Source: Amnibacterium flavum
GTDB lineage: Bacteria > Actinomycetota > Actinomycetes > Actinomycetales > Microbacteriaceae
NCBI RefSeq assembly: GCF_003097495.1
Contig: NZ_QEOP01000002.1
Coordinates: forward strand, 372,001-436,000
Length of the DNA: 64,000 nt
Direction of reading: 5' to 3'
Shown: positions 53,397 through 62,683 of the stretch, piece after piece
Numbering within the stretch: the stretch's first letter is position 1
How the letters are laid out: each line of letters starts with the position of its first letter
Made by a program: the position numbers and the translations under genes
The notes under the pieces: generated by a model
What the model was told of the DNA's origin: nothing
Databases searched by the model: none
What the model saw: only the letters and a program-made list of their open reading frames with translations

Positions 53397-55259
53397 TCAG
53401 AGGCGCGAGGCGAGGTCCCAGCGCAGAAGGGACAGGTGCGAGAGCAGCTGGCGCGGCACGCGGTCTCCAAAGCGCGCGAAGTGCTCGGTGGTCAGATCCG
53501 ACTCGTGCAGCCACGAGATCGGGTCGACCTCGAACAGTTGCTGCCAGTCGCGCGGGCCCAGGTCGATGCCCTCGAGTGAGAAGTCCTTCTCGAAGGGGAT
53601 CCGCCCCGCAGGGGTCTGCAGGGCCGCGACCTCGTCCTCGAGTCGCCGAGCGATCCACTCGACAACGCGGCTGTTCTCGCCGAAGCCCGGCCAGAGGTAG
53701 CTGCCGTCGGCACCCTTGCGGAACCAGTTCACCTGGAAGATCCGCGGCGCGCGGTCGCCGAGCTGTTCGCCGACCTCGAGCCAGTGCGCCCAGTAGTCGG
53801 CCATGTTGTAGCCGCAGAACGGCAGCATCGCGAACGGGTCGTGCCGCAGCTCGCCGACCGTGCCCTCCGCCGCCGCGGTCTGCTCGCTCGACATGGTGGC
53901 TCCCATGTAGACGCCGTGCGCCCAGTCGATCGACTCGGCCACGAGGGGGATGTTGGTCGATCGGCGCCCTCCGAAGACGATGGCGTCGATGACGACGCCT
54001 TCGGGGGAGTCCCACTCGTCGGCGATGGTCGCGCACTGGTCGGCGGGTGCGGTGAAACGCGAGTTCGGGTGCGCCGCGGGCGTCGCCGAGTCGGGTGTCC
54101 AGGAATCGCCGCGCCAGTCAGTCAGGTGCTCGGGAGCCTCGTCGGTGAGTCCCTCCCACCAGACGTCGCCGTCGTCGGTGAGGGCGACGTTCGTGAACAC
54201 GGTGTTGCCCCAGATGGTGGCGACGGCGACCGGGTTCGTCGAGTCGCCGGTGCCGGGCGCGACACCGAAGAACCCGCGCTCGGGGTTGATCGCCCGCAGT
54301 CGGCCCTCGGCGTCAGGGCGCAGCCAGGCGATGTCGTCGCCGATGGTCTCGACCTTCCAGCCGGGGATCGTGGGCCGCATCATGGCGAAGTTGGTCTTTC
54401 CGCAGGCCGACGGGAACGCGGCGGCCAGGTTGTGGCTGACGCCTTCCGGCGAGGTGACCTTGACGAGGAGCATGTGCTCGGCCAGCCAGCCCTCGTCGCG
54501 AGCCAGGACCGAGGCGATGCGGAGCGCGAAGCACTTCTTGCCGAGCAGGGAGTTGCCCCCGTAGCCCGAGCCGTACGACCAGATCTCCCGTGTCTCCGGG
54601 AAGTGGCTGATGAACTTCGTCGCGTTGCTCGGCCACGGCACGTCGGCACGTGCGATGCCCGAGGCGTCGACGAGCGGGTATCCGACGCTGTGCAGCGCGG
54701 GAACCCATTCGGTGTCGGGCCCGATCTCGTCGAGGGCGGCGGTGCCCATCCGGGTCATGATCTGCATGGAGATGACCGCGTAGGGGGAATCCGTGATCTG
54801 GACGCCCAGCTTGGCGAGAGGGCTGCCGATCGGGCCCATCGAGAACGGGACGACGTACATGGTGCGTCCCCGCATCGCGCCGTCGAACAGGTCAGTGAGC
54901 TCGGCCTTCATGGCCGACGGCTCGCGCCAGTTGTTGGTCGGGCCCGCGTCGTCGGGGTCGACGGAGCAGATGAAGGTGCGCTCCTCGACGCGGGCGACGT
55001 CGCGGGGGTCGCTGCGGGCGAGGAAGCTGTTCGGTCGGAGTCCGGGGTCGAGGCGGACCAGGGAGCCGTCGGCGACCAGCTGCCCGGTGAGCAGATCCCA
55101 CTCGGACGCGTCCCCCGTGCACCAGTGGATGCGATCGGGCTTCGTCAGCGCGGCCACCTCCGTGACCCAGGCGGCGACGCCCGCCCGGCCGGGGTGAACG
55201 GTGCGAGCTGGTCGCGTCGTGTCGTCAGCGGTGAGAGGTGAAGGACTGAGGATCGCCAT
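53397..55259 (-). CDS. pckG: Phosphoenolpyruvate carboxykinase (GTP)
   Basis: 620 residues from ATG 55259; an in-frame upstream extension lacks conservation. It converts oxaloacetate and GTP to phosphoenolpyruvate, the first step of gluconeogenesis. Kinase loop [13 protein letters not shown] near 285, metal site and oxaloacetate-binding [15 protein letters not shown] segment [18 protein letters not shown] near 225, and the GTP-type FRVNWFRKG end motif ([18 protein letters not shown]) are present. The GTP class is expected in actinobacteria. It is divergent from a RamB-like regulator. Confidence 0.96.
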   Translation of the reverse strand: MAILSPSPLTADDTTRPARTVHPGRAGVAAWVTEVAALTKPDRIHWCTGDASEWDLLTGQLVADGSLVRLDPGLRPNSFLARSDPRDVARVEERTFICSVDPDDAGPTNNWREPSAMKAELTDLFDGAMRGRTMYVVPFSMGPIGSPLAKLGVQITDSPYAVISMQIMTRMGTAALDEIGPDTEWVPALHSVGYPLVDASGIARADVPWPSNATKFISHFPETREIWSYGSGYGGNSLLGKKCFALRIASVLARDEGWLAEHMLLVKVTSPEGVSHNLAAAFPSACGKTNFAMMRPTIPGWKVETIGDDIAWLRPDAEGRLRAINPERGFFGVAPGTGDSTNPVAVATIWGNTVFTNVALTDDGDVWWEGLTDEAPEHLTDWRGDSWTPDSATPAAHPNSRFTAPADQCATIADEWDSPEGVVIDAIVFGGRRSTNIPLVAESIDWAHGVYMGATMSSEQTAAAEGTVGELRHDPFAMLPFCGYNMADYWAHWLEVGEQLGDRAPRIFQVNWFRKGADGSYLWPGFGENSRVVEWIARRLEDEVAALQTPAGRIPFEKDFSLEGIDLGPRDWQQLFEVDPISWLHESDLTTEHFARFGDRVPRQLLSHLSLLRWDLASRL

Positions 55260-55297
55260 TGGTCGCCTGTTCGAGAGAGTCCGCCTGGGAAATTTCA

Positions 55298-55315
55298 GTC
55301 TGAGTCTTCTCAGAC
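55298..55315. promoter_or_regulatory. Inverted repeat between pckG and the RamB-like gene
   Basis: GTCTGAG-TCTT-CTCAGAC: a perfect 7-bp repeat in the 113-base divergent region. It could be an operator or an mRNA hairpin in the pckG leader. It does not resemble the RamB site known from Corynebacterium (AA/GTTTGCAAA). Confidence 0.45.
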
Positions 55316-55338
55316 GGCAGGATTCGGGATATCGTCCG

Positions 55339-55344
55339 TAAAAT
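55339..55344 (+). promoter_or_regulatory. Possible -10 of the RamB-like regulator gene
   Basis: TAAAAT lies 28 bases before GTG 55373; GGAG with a short spacer precedes the GTG. Confidence 0.4.
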
Positions 55345-55372
55345 TCGGGGATTCTTAACATTGGAGTAAAGA

Positions 55373-56791
55373 GTGGACGCGCTTACGGTCGGCCGACGCA
55401 TCCGGCACTTCCGCCGGGAGCGGTCGTTGACGCTCGAACAGCTGGGGGAGCGGGCGGGGCTCGCGGGCAGTCAGCTGTCGCTCATCGAGAACGGCCGACG
55501 CGAGGCGCGGTTGTCGCAGATCAGCGCGATCGCGGCCGGCCTCGACGTCGAACCCGCGGAGCTCCTCCGCGGTGACGCGCCCGACGCGCGCTCCGCTCTC
55601 GAGATCGAGCTGGAGCGCGCCCAGACGACACCCGCCTACGCATCGCTGGGCCTGCCGCGCGTGACCTCCGCGAAGTCGCTCTCACCCGACGTGCTCGAGG
55701 CGCTCGTCGGCCTGCATCGCGAGCTCAGGCGCCGGGCCACCGAGGCGATCGCGACTCCCGAGGAAGCGCGACGCGCGAACACCGAGCTGCGTCTCGTGAT
55801 GAGGGGCCACGACAACTACCAGCCCGACCTCGAGCGCGAGGCGTTGGATCTGCTGTCCGTGGTCGGCCACGAGCGCGGGGCGCTGACCCACCACAACGTC
55901 GCGCGGATGGCGCGGCACCTCGGCTTCGAGATCATCCATGTGGGCGACCTGCCGCACTCGACGCGGTCCGTCACCGACCTGGAGAACGGCCGGATCTACC
56001 TCCCGCCCGCCTCGATCCCCGGCGGTCACGGTCTCCGCGCGCTCGCGCTCCAGGCGATGGCGCACCGGGTGCTCGGCCACCGCGAGCCGCCGAGCTACGC
56101 CGAGTTCCTGCGGCAGCGGCTCGAGATCAACTACTTCGCGGCCGCGTGCCTCATGCCCGAGACGGCGAGCGTCGACTTCCTCGCTGCCGCGAAGGGTCGA
56201 CGAGACCTCGCCATCGAGGACTTCCGTGATGCGTTCGGGGTGACCCACGAGGCGGCAGCCCTGCGCTTCACGAACCTCGCGACGAAGCACCTCGACCTGC
56301 AGGTCCACTTCCTGCGGGTCGGAGATGACGGGGCGATCTACAAGGCGTACGAGAACGACGGGCTCCCTCTGCCGACCGATGTCAGCGGATCGGTGGAAGG
56401 TCAGCTCGTTCCCCGCGGTTGGGCGGCCCGGACCGCGTTCGAGCGAACGAATCGCACGAGCGAGTTCCACCAGATCACCGACACGCCCGTCGGCTCGTTC
56501 TGGTGCGCGGTGCAGACCGGCACGACACCGACCGAGGAGTTCTCCATCGCCGTCGGCGTCCGTTTCCAGGACTCCAAGTGGTTCCGCGGACGGGACACCC
56601 GGCTGCGCTCGGATGCAACAGGGCCAGTCGGCGTCGCCGCGGACGCCCAGCTCGTGGAGCAGTGGAAGGGGAAGGCCTGGCCGAGCGCCAAGCTGCACGC
56701 CCACATCCTGTCGCCGCTGCCCTCCGGCACATTCCCCGGGGTGGACGACCGCGAGGTCTACGAGTTCCTGCAGGAGCACTCGGAGCGCTGA
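55373..56791 (+). CDS. ramB: RamB-like transcriptional regulator (XRE HTH plus ImmA/IrrE-like and short-chain acyl sensor domains)
   Basis: 472 residues from GTG 55373. The N-terminal helix-turn-helix reads [31 protein letters not shown]. An ImmA/IrrE-like domain follows (about 180-270), but its HExxH metal motif is degenerate (MAHRVLGH), so it is likely a sensor, not a protease. The C-terminal domain (about 290-470) matches the regulators of short-chain acid metabolism, with the end [12 protein letters not shown] and [12 protein letters not shown]. RamB controls acetate and glyoxylate genes in Corynebacterium. Here it is divergent from pckG, so gluconeogenic control is plausible. Confidence 0.88.
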   Translation: MDALTVGRRIRHFRRERSLTLEQLGERAGLAGSQLSLIENGRREARLSQISAIAAGLDVEPAELLRGDAPDARSALEIELERAQTTPAYASLGLPRVTSAKSLSPDVLEALVGLHRELRRRATEAIATPEEARRANTELRLVMRGHDNYQPDLEREALDLLSVVGHERGALTHHNVARMARHLGFEIIHVGDLPHSTRSVTDLENGRIYLPPASIPGGHGLRALALQAMAHRVLGHREPPSYAEFLRQRLEINYFAAACLMPETASVDFLAAAKGRRDLAIEDFRDAFGVTHEAAALRFTNLATKHLDLQVHFLRVGDDGAIYKAYENDGLPLPTDVSGSVEGQLVPRGWAARTAFERTNRTSEFHQITDTPVGSFWCAVQTGTTPTEEFSIAVGVRFQDSKWFRGRDTRLRSDATGPVGVAADAQLVEQWKGKAWPSAKLHAHILSPLPSGTFPGVDDREVYEFLQEHSER

Positions 56792-56808
56792 GGTCCTGCC
56801 GCGCCGGA

Positions 56809-58419
56809 TCAGACCGGGAGCCGCGGTGCCGAATCCAGGAGACGCCGGGTGTACGGGTGCCGCGGCTCGCGGAAGAGCTGCTCCGTCGGGCCCGTCTCGA
56901 CGATCCGCCCCGCCTCCATCACCGCGACGGTGTCGCTCACGTGCTGGATGACACCGAGGTCGTGGGAGATGAACAGGTAGCTGAGCCCGAGTTCCCGCTG
57001 CAGCTCGTCCAGCAGGTCGAGAACCGTGGCCTGCACCGATACGTCGAGCGCGGACACGGGCTCGTCGCAGATCAGGATGCGCGGGCGCGGTGCGAGCGCT
57101 CGGGCGATGGAGACGCGCTGGCGCTGGCCGCCCGACAGGTGCAGCGGTCGCCGGTCGAGCAGCCCGTCGTCGAGGCCGACCGTCCCCAGCAGTCGTCGCG
57201 CCTCGGCCAGTCGGGCGGTCCGGCCGTCGGCGATGTCGCGGGGGATCGCGTCGCCGAGGATGTCGCGCACGGAGAGCCTCGGATCGAACGAGCTGAGCGG
57301 GTCCTGATAGATCGCACCCATGAGCCGGCGGTGGGGGCCGCGCGCGGATTCGCCGAGCGCGCTCCACGGTCGTCCCTCGACCTGCACCTCACCGGCGTCC
57401 GGTGTCGTGAGGGCGAGCACGAGGCGCGCGGTGGTCGACTTGCCCGATCCGGATTCCCCGACGAGCCCGAGCGTCGTGCCGGCCGGCAGCTCGAACGAGA
57501 CATCGGCGACGGCCGTCAGCGGATCGCGACCGGGGAGCCGGAACGTCTTCGTCAGCCCGGTCGCGCGGAGTGCGGGAGTCGGCGAAGAGGCGGGTGCCGT
57601 GAGGGGACCCGCCGAGGCGGCCGGCCCGCCCGCGCTGAGCCGGCTGCCCCGCGGCCGTCCGAACGGCACCGCTGCGATGAGCGCCCGCGTCTGCTCGGCG
57701 ACGGGCGAGGTGAGGACCCGCGAGGTCGGGCCCTCCTCGACGATGACCCCATCGCTCATGACGGCGATCCGGTCGGCGATGGCGGACACCACGGCCAGGT
57801 CGTGACTGATGAGCACGAGGCCAGCACCCTCGCGGGTCAGGCTGCGGAGCAGGTCGAGGATCTGCGCCTGGACCGTCACGTCCAGCGCGGTCGTCGGCTC
57901 GTCGGCCACGATCAGCGGTGGGCGGGAGACGACCGCCGAGGCGATGAGCGCGCGCTGGCGTTGTCCGCCCGACAGGTCGCCTGACCGCTGGCCGAACCGC
58001 AGAGCAGGATCGGGCAAGCCGACCTCGGCGAGGGTCTCGAGCACCCGTCCACGCCGCGCCGAAGCGCTCATTCGCGTGTGCAGCCGGAGCGCGTCCCCGA
58101 TCTCCCGGCCGATCGGTCGGAACGGATCGAGCGAGACGAGCGCGTCCTGCGAGATGAGCCCGATCTCGCGTCCGCGGATCTCGCGCCACTTCCGCTCCGA
58201 GAGTCCGAGCAGCGACCGGCCGTTCAGTGCGAGCGCGTCGGCGTCCACGCGCCCGCCCGTCAGACCCAGCAGCGCGCGCGCCGTGACGCTCTTGCCCGAT
58301 CCCGACTCGCCGACGATGGCGAGGCACTCACCGGCACCCACCCGCAGGTCGACTCCGCGCACGACGTCGCGCTCGCCGAATGCGACGCGCAGGCCCTCGA
58401 CTCTCAGCAGGTCCGTCAT
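56809..58419 (-). CDS. Dipeptide/oligopeptide-type ABC importer ATPase, two fused nucleotide-binding domains
   Basis: 536 residues from ATG 58419. Two full ATPases in one chain: Walker A GESGSGKSVT near residue 40 and GESGSGKSTT near 325, signatures DLSGGQRQRA and HLSGGQRQRV, and Walker B motifs ADEPTTALD and CDEPVSALD. This replaces the separate DppD and DppF subunits. Each half ends in the oligopeptide-type C-terminal region. It overlaps the upstream permease as ATGA, and is the last gene of the operon. Confidence 0.93.
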   Translation of the reverse strand: MTDLLRVEGLRVAFGERDVVRGVDLRVGAGECLAIVGESGSGKSVTARALLGLTGGRVDADALALNGRSLLGLSERKWREIRGREIGLISQDALVSLDPFRPIGREIGDALRLHTRMSASARRGRVLETLAEVGLPDPALRFGQRSGDLSGGQRQRALIASAVVSRPPLIVADEPTTALDVTVQAQILDLLRSLTREGAGLVLISHDLAVVSAIADRIAVMSDGVIVEEGPTSRVLTSPVAEQTRALIAAVPFGRPRGSRLSAGGPAASAGPLTAPASSPTPALRATGLTKTFRLPGRDPLTAVADVSFELPAGTTLGLVGESGSGKSTTARLVLALTTPDAGEVQVEGRPWSALGESARGPHRRLMGAIYQDPLSSFDPRLSVRDILGDAIPRDIADGRTARLAEARRLLGTVGLDDGLLDRRPLHLSGGQRQRVSIARALAPRPRILICDEPVSALDVSVQATVLDLLDELQRELGLSYLFISHDLGVIQHVSDTVAVMEAGRIVETGPTEQLFREPRHPYTRRLLDSAPRLPV

Positions 58420-59282
58420 CGCTGCCTCGTCCTGCGCTGCACTCCGCGCCCGAGCACCGTCGCGCAGACCGCGGTGAGCACGATGAAGAGCCCCGGGAAG
58501 ACGCTCATCCACCACGCGCTCGACAGGTAGGTGCGCCCGGCCGCCAGCATCGCGCCCCACTCGGGCGACGGCGGTACCGCGCCGAGTCCGAGGAAGCTGA
58601 GCGCGGACGCCCAGACGATCGCCTGACCGACCCCCAGCGTTCCGAGCGCGAGCAGGGGTGCGAGGGTGTTCGGCAGCAGGTGGCGGCGGAGGATCCACCA
58701 GCGCCCGCGCCCCTGAACGGTCGCCGCCTCGACGTACGCCGAGGATCGCACCGCGATGAGCTGGGCGCGGATGATGCGCGCGTATCCCGGCGCCGTCGAG
58801 ATGCCGACGGCGAGTGTGGTCGTGACGACGCCGGGGCCGATGACGACGATGAGGAACAGGGCGAGCAGCAGCCCGGGGAGCGCGAAGAGGACCTCGAGTA
58901 GGCGGTTGACGCCGAAGTCGACGACTCGGCCGCCGAGACCCGCGACGACTCCGAGCAGCACGCCGAGTCCGAGTCCGATGACCGTCGCCGAGACGCCGAT
59001 GACGAGCGAGCTGGCCGCGCCGTGGACCACGCGGCTGTAGATGTTCCGCCCCGACTCGTCCGTCCCGAAGATCTGCGCGAGCGACGGCGGGGAGAACGCG
59101 TCGCCGGGGTCGATGGCGAGGGGATCGGTCGGGGAGAGCAGCGCGGGTGCGATGGCCGCGACGAGCACGAACAGCAGGAAGAGGGCGGCGAGGATCTCGC
59201 CGAACCCGAAACGATGCCGCGGACCGGCCGAGCGGTGGGTCGCCAGGCGATCGGCGACCGCTTCGACCTCGAGAGCGCTCAT
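58416..59282 (-). CDS. ABC importer permease (DppC type)
   Basis: 288 residues from ATG 59282. About six membrane segments. The EAA loop that contacts the ATPase reads EAATVQGRGRWWILRRHLLPNTLAPL near residue 190. The GTDESGRNIYSRVVHG segment near 72 is typical of DppC/OppC. It overlaps the DppB-type gene upstream and the ATPase gene downstream by four bases each. Confidence 0.92.
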   Translation of the reverse strand: MSALEVEAVADRLATHRSAGPRHRFGFGEILAALFLLFVLVAAIAPALLSPTDPLAIDPGDAFSPPSLAQIFGTDESGRNIYSRVVHGAASSLVIGVSATVIGLGLGVLLGVVAGLGGRVVDFGVNRLLEVLFALPGLLLALFLIVVIGPGVVTTTLAVGISTAPGYARIIRAQLIAVRSSAYVEAATVQGRGRWWILRRHLLPNTLAPLLALGTLGVGQAIVWASALSFLGLGAVPPSPEWGAMLAAGRTYLSSAWWMSVFPGLFIVLTAVCATVLGRGVQRRTRQR

Positions 59283-60262
59283 GCGCGGGCCGTCGGATCG
59301 ACGATTCGGCCGAGCAGGTCGGTGAGCACGGTGACGAGGATGTAGGTCAGCGCGACGATCATGACGACCCCGATGACGACGGGGACGTCCCGGAGGGTGA
59401 CGGCGTTCAGCAGCGTCCGCCCGAGTCCCGGCCGCGCGAATATCGTCTCGACGACGACGGCGCCGCTGATCAGGTAGCCGAATGCCCAGCCCGACAGCGA
59501 GATGCCGGGCAGCGCCGCGTGCCGCAGCGCGTGCACGAGTCGCACTCCGGTCTCGCTCTCGCCCCTCGCGCGAGCCGAAAGGGCGTACGGCGAGTCGAGA
59601 GCATCGAGCAGCGATTCGCGCATGACCTGCCCGAGGAATCCGGCGAGCGGCACCGCCAGGGTCAGTACCGGGAGCACCAGCCCGAGCGGGCCGGGGGTGC
59701 TGATCGGGGGCAGCCAGCCGAGACCGACGCTGAAGACGAGGATGACGAGCGTCGCCAACCAGAAGTGCGGCAGGCCGGCGCCCACGATCTCGAGTCCGGA
59801 TCCCACCCACTCGGCGGCACGCGTGCCGCGTGTGGTCCAGGTCGCGACGAGCAGAGCGAGCAGCCACGCGATGGCGAGGGAGAGGCCGGCGAGCAGCAGG
59901 GTCCCGCTGAGCTGCGAGAGCAGCAGGGGGGCGACCTCGGTCCGGAGCGAGTACGAGCTGCCGAAGTCACCCGTCGCCAATCGGCCGAGCTGCAGCAGGT
60001 ACTGGACGAGGATCGGCTGATCGAGTCCGTACTCGGCGCGTGCGGCGGCAAGCGCCTCCTCCGAGGCCTGGGAGCCGGGACCGCCGAGCACGGCTTGGGC
60101 GGGGTCGCCCGGGATCAACCGGATGGCGAAAAAGGTCAGGGTGGCGACGGCCCACAGCACGAACACCCCGCCGGCGAGGCGTCCGGTCAGCCGAAGGGCG
60201 AGGGCGCCCGCGCGCGATCTCCGCGCGGGCGCCCTCGTCTCACTCGTCGAGCCAGGCGTCAT
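59279..60262 (-). CDS. ABC importer permease (DppB type)
   Basis: 327 residues from ATG 60262, inside the end of the substrate-binding gene (23-base overlap). Six membrane segments. FFAIRLIPGDPAQAVLGG near residue 45 and the EAA region SARARGESETGVRLVHALRHAALPGI near 230 fit DppB. The first 25 residues lie over a 15-bp perfect hairpin, so the true start might be further downstream: the segment LALRLTGRLAGGVFVLW is where other family members begin. Confidence 0.88.
   Translation of the reverse strand: MTPGSTSETRAPARRSRAGALALRLTGRLAGGVFVLWAVATLTFFAIRLIPGDPAQAVLGGPGSQASEEALAAARAEYGLDQPILVQYLLQLGRLATGDFGSSYSLRTEVAPLLLSQLSGTLLLAGLSLAIAWLLALLVATWTTRGTRAAEWVGSGLEIVGAGLPHFWLATLVILVFSVGLGWLPPISTPGPLGLVLPVLTLAVPLAGFLGQVMRESLLDALDSPYALSARARGESETGVRLVHALRHAALPGISLSGWAFGYLISGAVVVETIFARPGLGRTLLNAVTLRDVPVVIGVVMIVALTYILVTVLTDLLGRIVDPTARA
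60200..60236 (-). other. Perfect 15-bp hairpin at the binding-protein/permease junction
   Basis: GAGGGCGCCCGCGCG pairs with CGCGCGGGCGCCCTC around a seven-base loop, just after the stop of the binding-protein gene. Such hairpins usually reduce permease expression relative to the binding protein or protect the upstream mRNA. Confidence 0.8.
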
Positions 60263-61889
60263 AGAACGTCGGCGTCGACACCGTCGGCATGGCTCGCAGC
60301 CCGACCACGCTGTCTCGCAGCAGGTAGTGGTTCTGCTGGTCGTAGAGCGGGAGGATGTAGAACCCCTCGAGGACGATCGCCTGGGCCTGCGCGTAGAGAT
60401 CAGTGCGCTCGGCCTCATCGGTCGTCGCGTTCGCCTGGTCGAGCAGAGCGTCGAGCTCGGGGATGCTCACCTGGGAGTGGTTCGCGAAGTAACCGCTCGG
60501 TGCGGGCGTGATGCCGGCCGAGTCGTAGAGGATCCGCAGCACGTCGGGTCCGACCTTCGTGTAGGGGGCGCTGACGGCGTCGTACTCGTTCGCCGCGAGC
60601 GCTCCGTACCAGCTCGACAGGTCGAGCGGGCTCAGCTCGACGGCGAAGCCGGCCTCCTTCGTGGTGGCCTGGATCTGCTCGAACAGCGACTGCTCGGCCG
60701 GGATCGACTGGTTCGTGCTGACCGGGAAGGCGACCGTCAGCCGCTCGCCGTCCTTGACGCGGTACCCGTCGCTGTCGCGCTCAGTCCAGCCGGCGTCGTC
60801 GAGAAGTTCGTTCGCCGCGTCGAGGTCGTACTCGAACAGGCTCGGGTCGGAGTAGGCGGCGGATTCGACGCTCGCGAGCGGCGAGTAGGAACGATCCGCC
60901 GTGCCGAAGAAGAGGCTCTCGATTCCCTCGTCGACCTGGGCCGATCGGATGAACGCCTCGCGCACGGCCACGTCGTCGAACGGCGCCTTGCCCGAGTTGA
61001 GTTCGATCCGGTTCGACGATCCCGGGCGCGGTGCGTCGAGCTCGCTGAGGCCGTCCTCGCCTTCCGCGGCGACGAGGGTGTCGGGCTGTGCGTTGTCGAT
61101 CACGTCGACCTCGCCCGCCTGCAGTGCGGCGTAGCGGGAGGCGGAGTCGGGGATGAAGCGCCAGGTGATGGCGTCGAGGTAGGCGGCGCCGTCATGCCCT
61201 GCGTCGGCGGGCGGGGAGACGTAGTCGTCGTTGCGTTCGAGGGTGACGGAGTCCTGCTTGACCCAGTCGGTGATGACGAACGGACCGGTGCCGATCGGGG
61301 CCTCGCAGTTCGCGTCGGTGCCCCGTTCGAGACCGGCGGGGGATTCGATCGCGACCCACGTCTGGGAGAGCGACTCGAGGAGTGCGCTGTCCGGCGCCGA
61401 GAGGTTGAACTTGGCGGTCGTGGCGTCGACCGCTTCGACGGAATCGACCTTGCCCATGGCGAGGTATCCGGTCGAGGATCCCGTCGCGGGATCCTTCACG
61501 TGCTCGATGTTGGCCTTCACGGCTTCCGCATCGAACGGGGTCCCGTCGGTGAACGTCACGTCGTCCCGCAGTGTGAAAGTCACGCTGAGGCCGTCGTCGG
61601 CGACCTCCCATCCGGTCGCGAGCCAGGGGATGATCGTGCCCTCGCTGTCGCGGGAGACGAGCGACTCGAGCACCTGCGTGGCCAGGAGGGCCTGCGGGTA
61701 GTTGCCGCCGACGTGCGGGTCGAGGCAGGTGGGCTCGGCATCTCCCGACGCGTAGACGAGGGTTCCGCCCGTCTTCGGTTCGTCGTTCGTCGCCGTCTCG
61801 GCGGGGGAGCTGGTGCACCCGGCGAGCACGAGGGCGCTGATCGCCGCTGTCGCGCGGAGGAGTGCAGGACGGAGATGCTGTTGCTGCAT
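60240..61889 (-). CDS. ABC importer substrate-binding lipoprotein (family 5, peptide/nickel type)
   Basis: 549 residues. Signal peptide with lipobox VLAGC (Cys25). The SBP family 5 core follows, with LTYASGDAEPTCLDPH-like opening (GGTLVYASGDAEPTCLDPH), TFTLRDDVTFTDGTPFDAEAV near 110 and the C-terminal IVLEGFYILPLYDQQNHY. It would capture peptides or a similar substrate outside and pass it to the DppB/C permeases; the true ligand is unknown. It heads the operon, divergent from a TetR regulator. Confidence 0.92.
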   Translation of the reverse strand: MQQQHLRPALLRATAAISALVLAGCTSSPAETATNDEPKTGGTLVYASGDAEPTCLDPHVGGNYPQALLATQVLESLVSRDSEGTIIPWLATGWEVADDGLSVTFTLRDDVTFTDGTPFDAEAVKANIEHVKDPATGSSTGYLAMGKVDSVEAVDATTAKFNLSAPDSALLESLSQTWVAIESPAGLERGTDANCEAPIGTGPFVITDWVKQDSVTLERNDDYVSPPADAGHDGAAYLDAITWRFIPDSASRYAALQAGEVDVIDNAQPDTLVAAEGEDGLSELDAPRPGSSNRIELNSGKAPFDDVAVREAFIRSAQVDEGIESLFFGTADRSYSPLASVESAAYSDPSLFEYDLDAANELLDDAGWTERDSDGYRVKDGERLTVAFPVSTNQSIPAEQSLFEQIQATTKEAGFAVELSPLDLSSWYGALAANEYDAVSAPYTKVGPDVLRILYDSAGITPAPSGYFANHSQVSIPELDALLDQANATTDEAERTDLYAQAQAIVLEGFYILPLYDQQNHYLLRDSVVGLRAMPTVSTPTFYDAWLDE

Positions 61890-62014
61890 GGGGGTTGCTG
61901 TGCCCGTCTTCTTGTGGCTAGCCCGCGATCCTTGGCTAGATTCTCTTCAGGTGTGATTGTTAGACGCAGTCCAATATTCGGACCCGTACCAATATAGATC
62001 CATTCGAGGGGGTG
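61890..62014. promoter_or_regulatory. Divergent control region of the ABC operon and the TetR gene
   Basis: Two pairs of direct repeats, each 18 bases apart: GGCTAG at 61916-61921 and 61934-61939, and CCAATAT at 61971-61977 and 61989-61995. They are candidate operator sites for the adjacent TetR protein. No perfect palindrome was seen. Confidence 0.4.
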
Positions 62015-62638
62015 ATGGCCGCGATGAGTACGACGGAGCGGCGCGTGGGGCGACCGCGCAGGTCATCCCGCGCGAGTATCGAGGACGCCGCCGCCGAGCT
62101 GTTCCTCGAGCAGGGATACGCGGGTACGACCGTCGAGCAGATCACCCAGAGGGCCGGGGTCTCCCGCGCGACCTTCTTCAACTACTTCGCCGCCAAGAGC
62201 GACGTGCTCTGGAGCTCGTTCGACGAGAGCGCGGGACGGCTCCGCGACGAACTCCGGGCTGTCGGGACGGACCGCCCGCCGATCGACGGGGTTCGGCAGG
62301 CCCTGCTGGTGATCGCTCAGGACTTCCCCGGCGAGAGCGCGCCGTGGGCGGTCGCCGAGGCCGAGACGATGGGGACCGCCGAGGAGCTCGGCGCATCGGG
62401 GCTCCCGCGTTTCGCAGCTCAGGCGGCCGTCATCGCCGAGTTCCTCCGCACCAGGCTGTCGCTCAGTCGGGACGATGTGCGCCCTCCCGCCGCGGCGGCC
62501 GCGATCGTCGCGGCCACCGCGGCGGCCGCAGGGGTCTGGGTCAACGCCGGCGCATCGCGAGGCTCGCTGGCGTCCTACGTGGAAGCGGCGATCACTCCGG
62601 TGTGCGCGGGCTTCGCAGCCGCCTTGGACGGTGCCTAG
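62015..62638 (+). CDS. TetR-family transcriptional regulator
   Basis: 207 residues from ATG 62015, placed by GAGGGGG just upstream; GTG 62012 and ATG 62024 are alternatives. The DNA-binding helix-turn-helix spans about 24-62 (TTVEQITQRAGVSRATFFNYFAAKSDVLW). The C-terminal effector domain is Ala-rich and shows no named subfamily. It probably represses the divergent ABC operon and responds to its substrate or a related compound. Confidence 0.9.
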   Translation: MAAMSTTERRVGRPRRSSRASIEDAAAELFLEQGYAGTTVEQITQRAGVSRATFFNYFAAKSDVLWSSFDESAGRLRDELRAVGTDRPPIDGVRQALLVIAQDFPGESAPWAVAEAETMGTAEELGASGLPRFAAQAAVIAEFLRTRLSLSRDDVRPPAAAAAIVAATAAAAGVWVNAGASRGSLASYVEAAITPVCAGFAAALDGA

Positions 62639-62646
62639 CTCATTCG

Positions 62647-62673
62647 TATTGTTCTATGTGAAATAGAACAATA
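62647..62673. promoter_or_regulatory. Operator of the GntR-type gene
   Basis: TATTGTTCTAT-GTGAA-ATAGAACAATA is a perfect 11-bp inverted repeat. It covers the -35 element and the spacer of the gntR promoter, so binding would block transcription: a clear autoregulatory site. Confidence 0.8.
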
Positions 62674-62677
62674 GACT
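62649..62677 (+). promoter_or_regulatory. Promoter of the GntR gene
   Basis: TTGTTC (-35, 62649-62654), 17-base spacer, TAGACT (-10, 62672-62677). The expected start site is the A of the ATG at 62684, so the mRNA is probably leaderless; no ribosome site is present. Confidence 0.7.
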
Positions 62678-62683
62678 GGCGGC

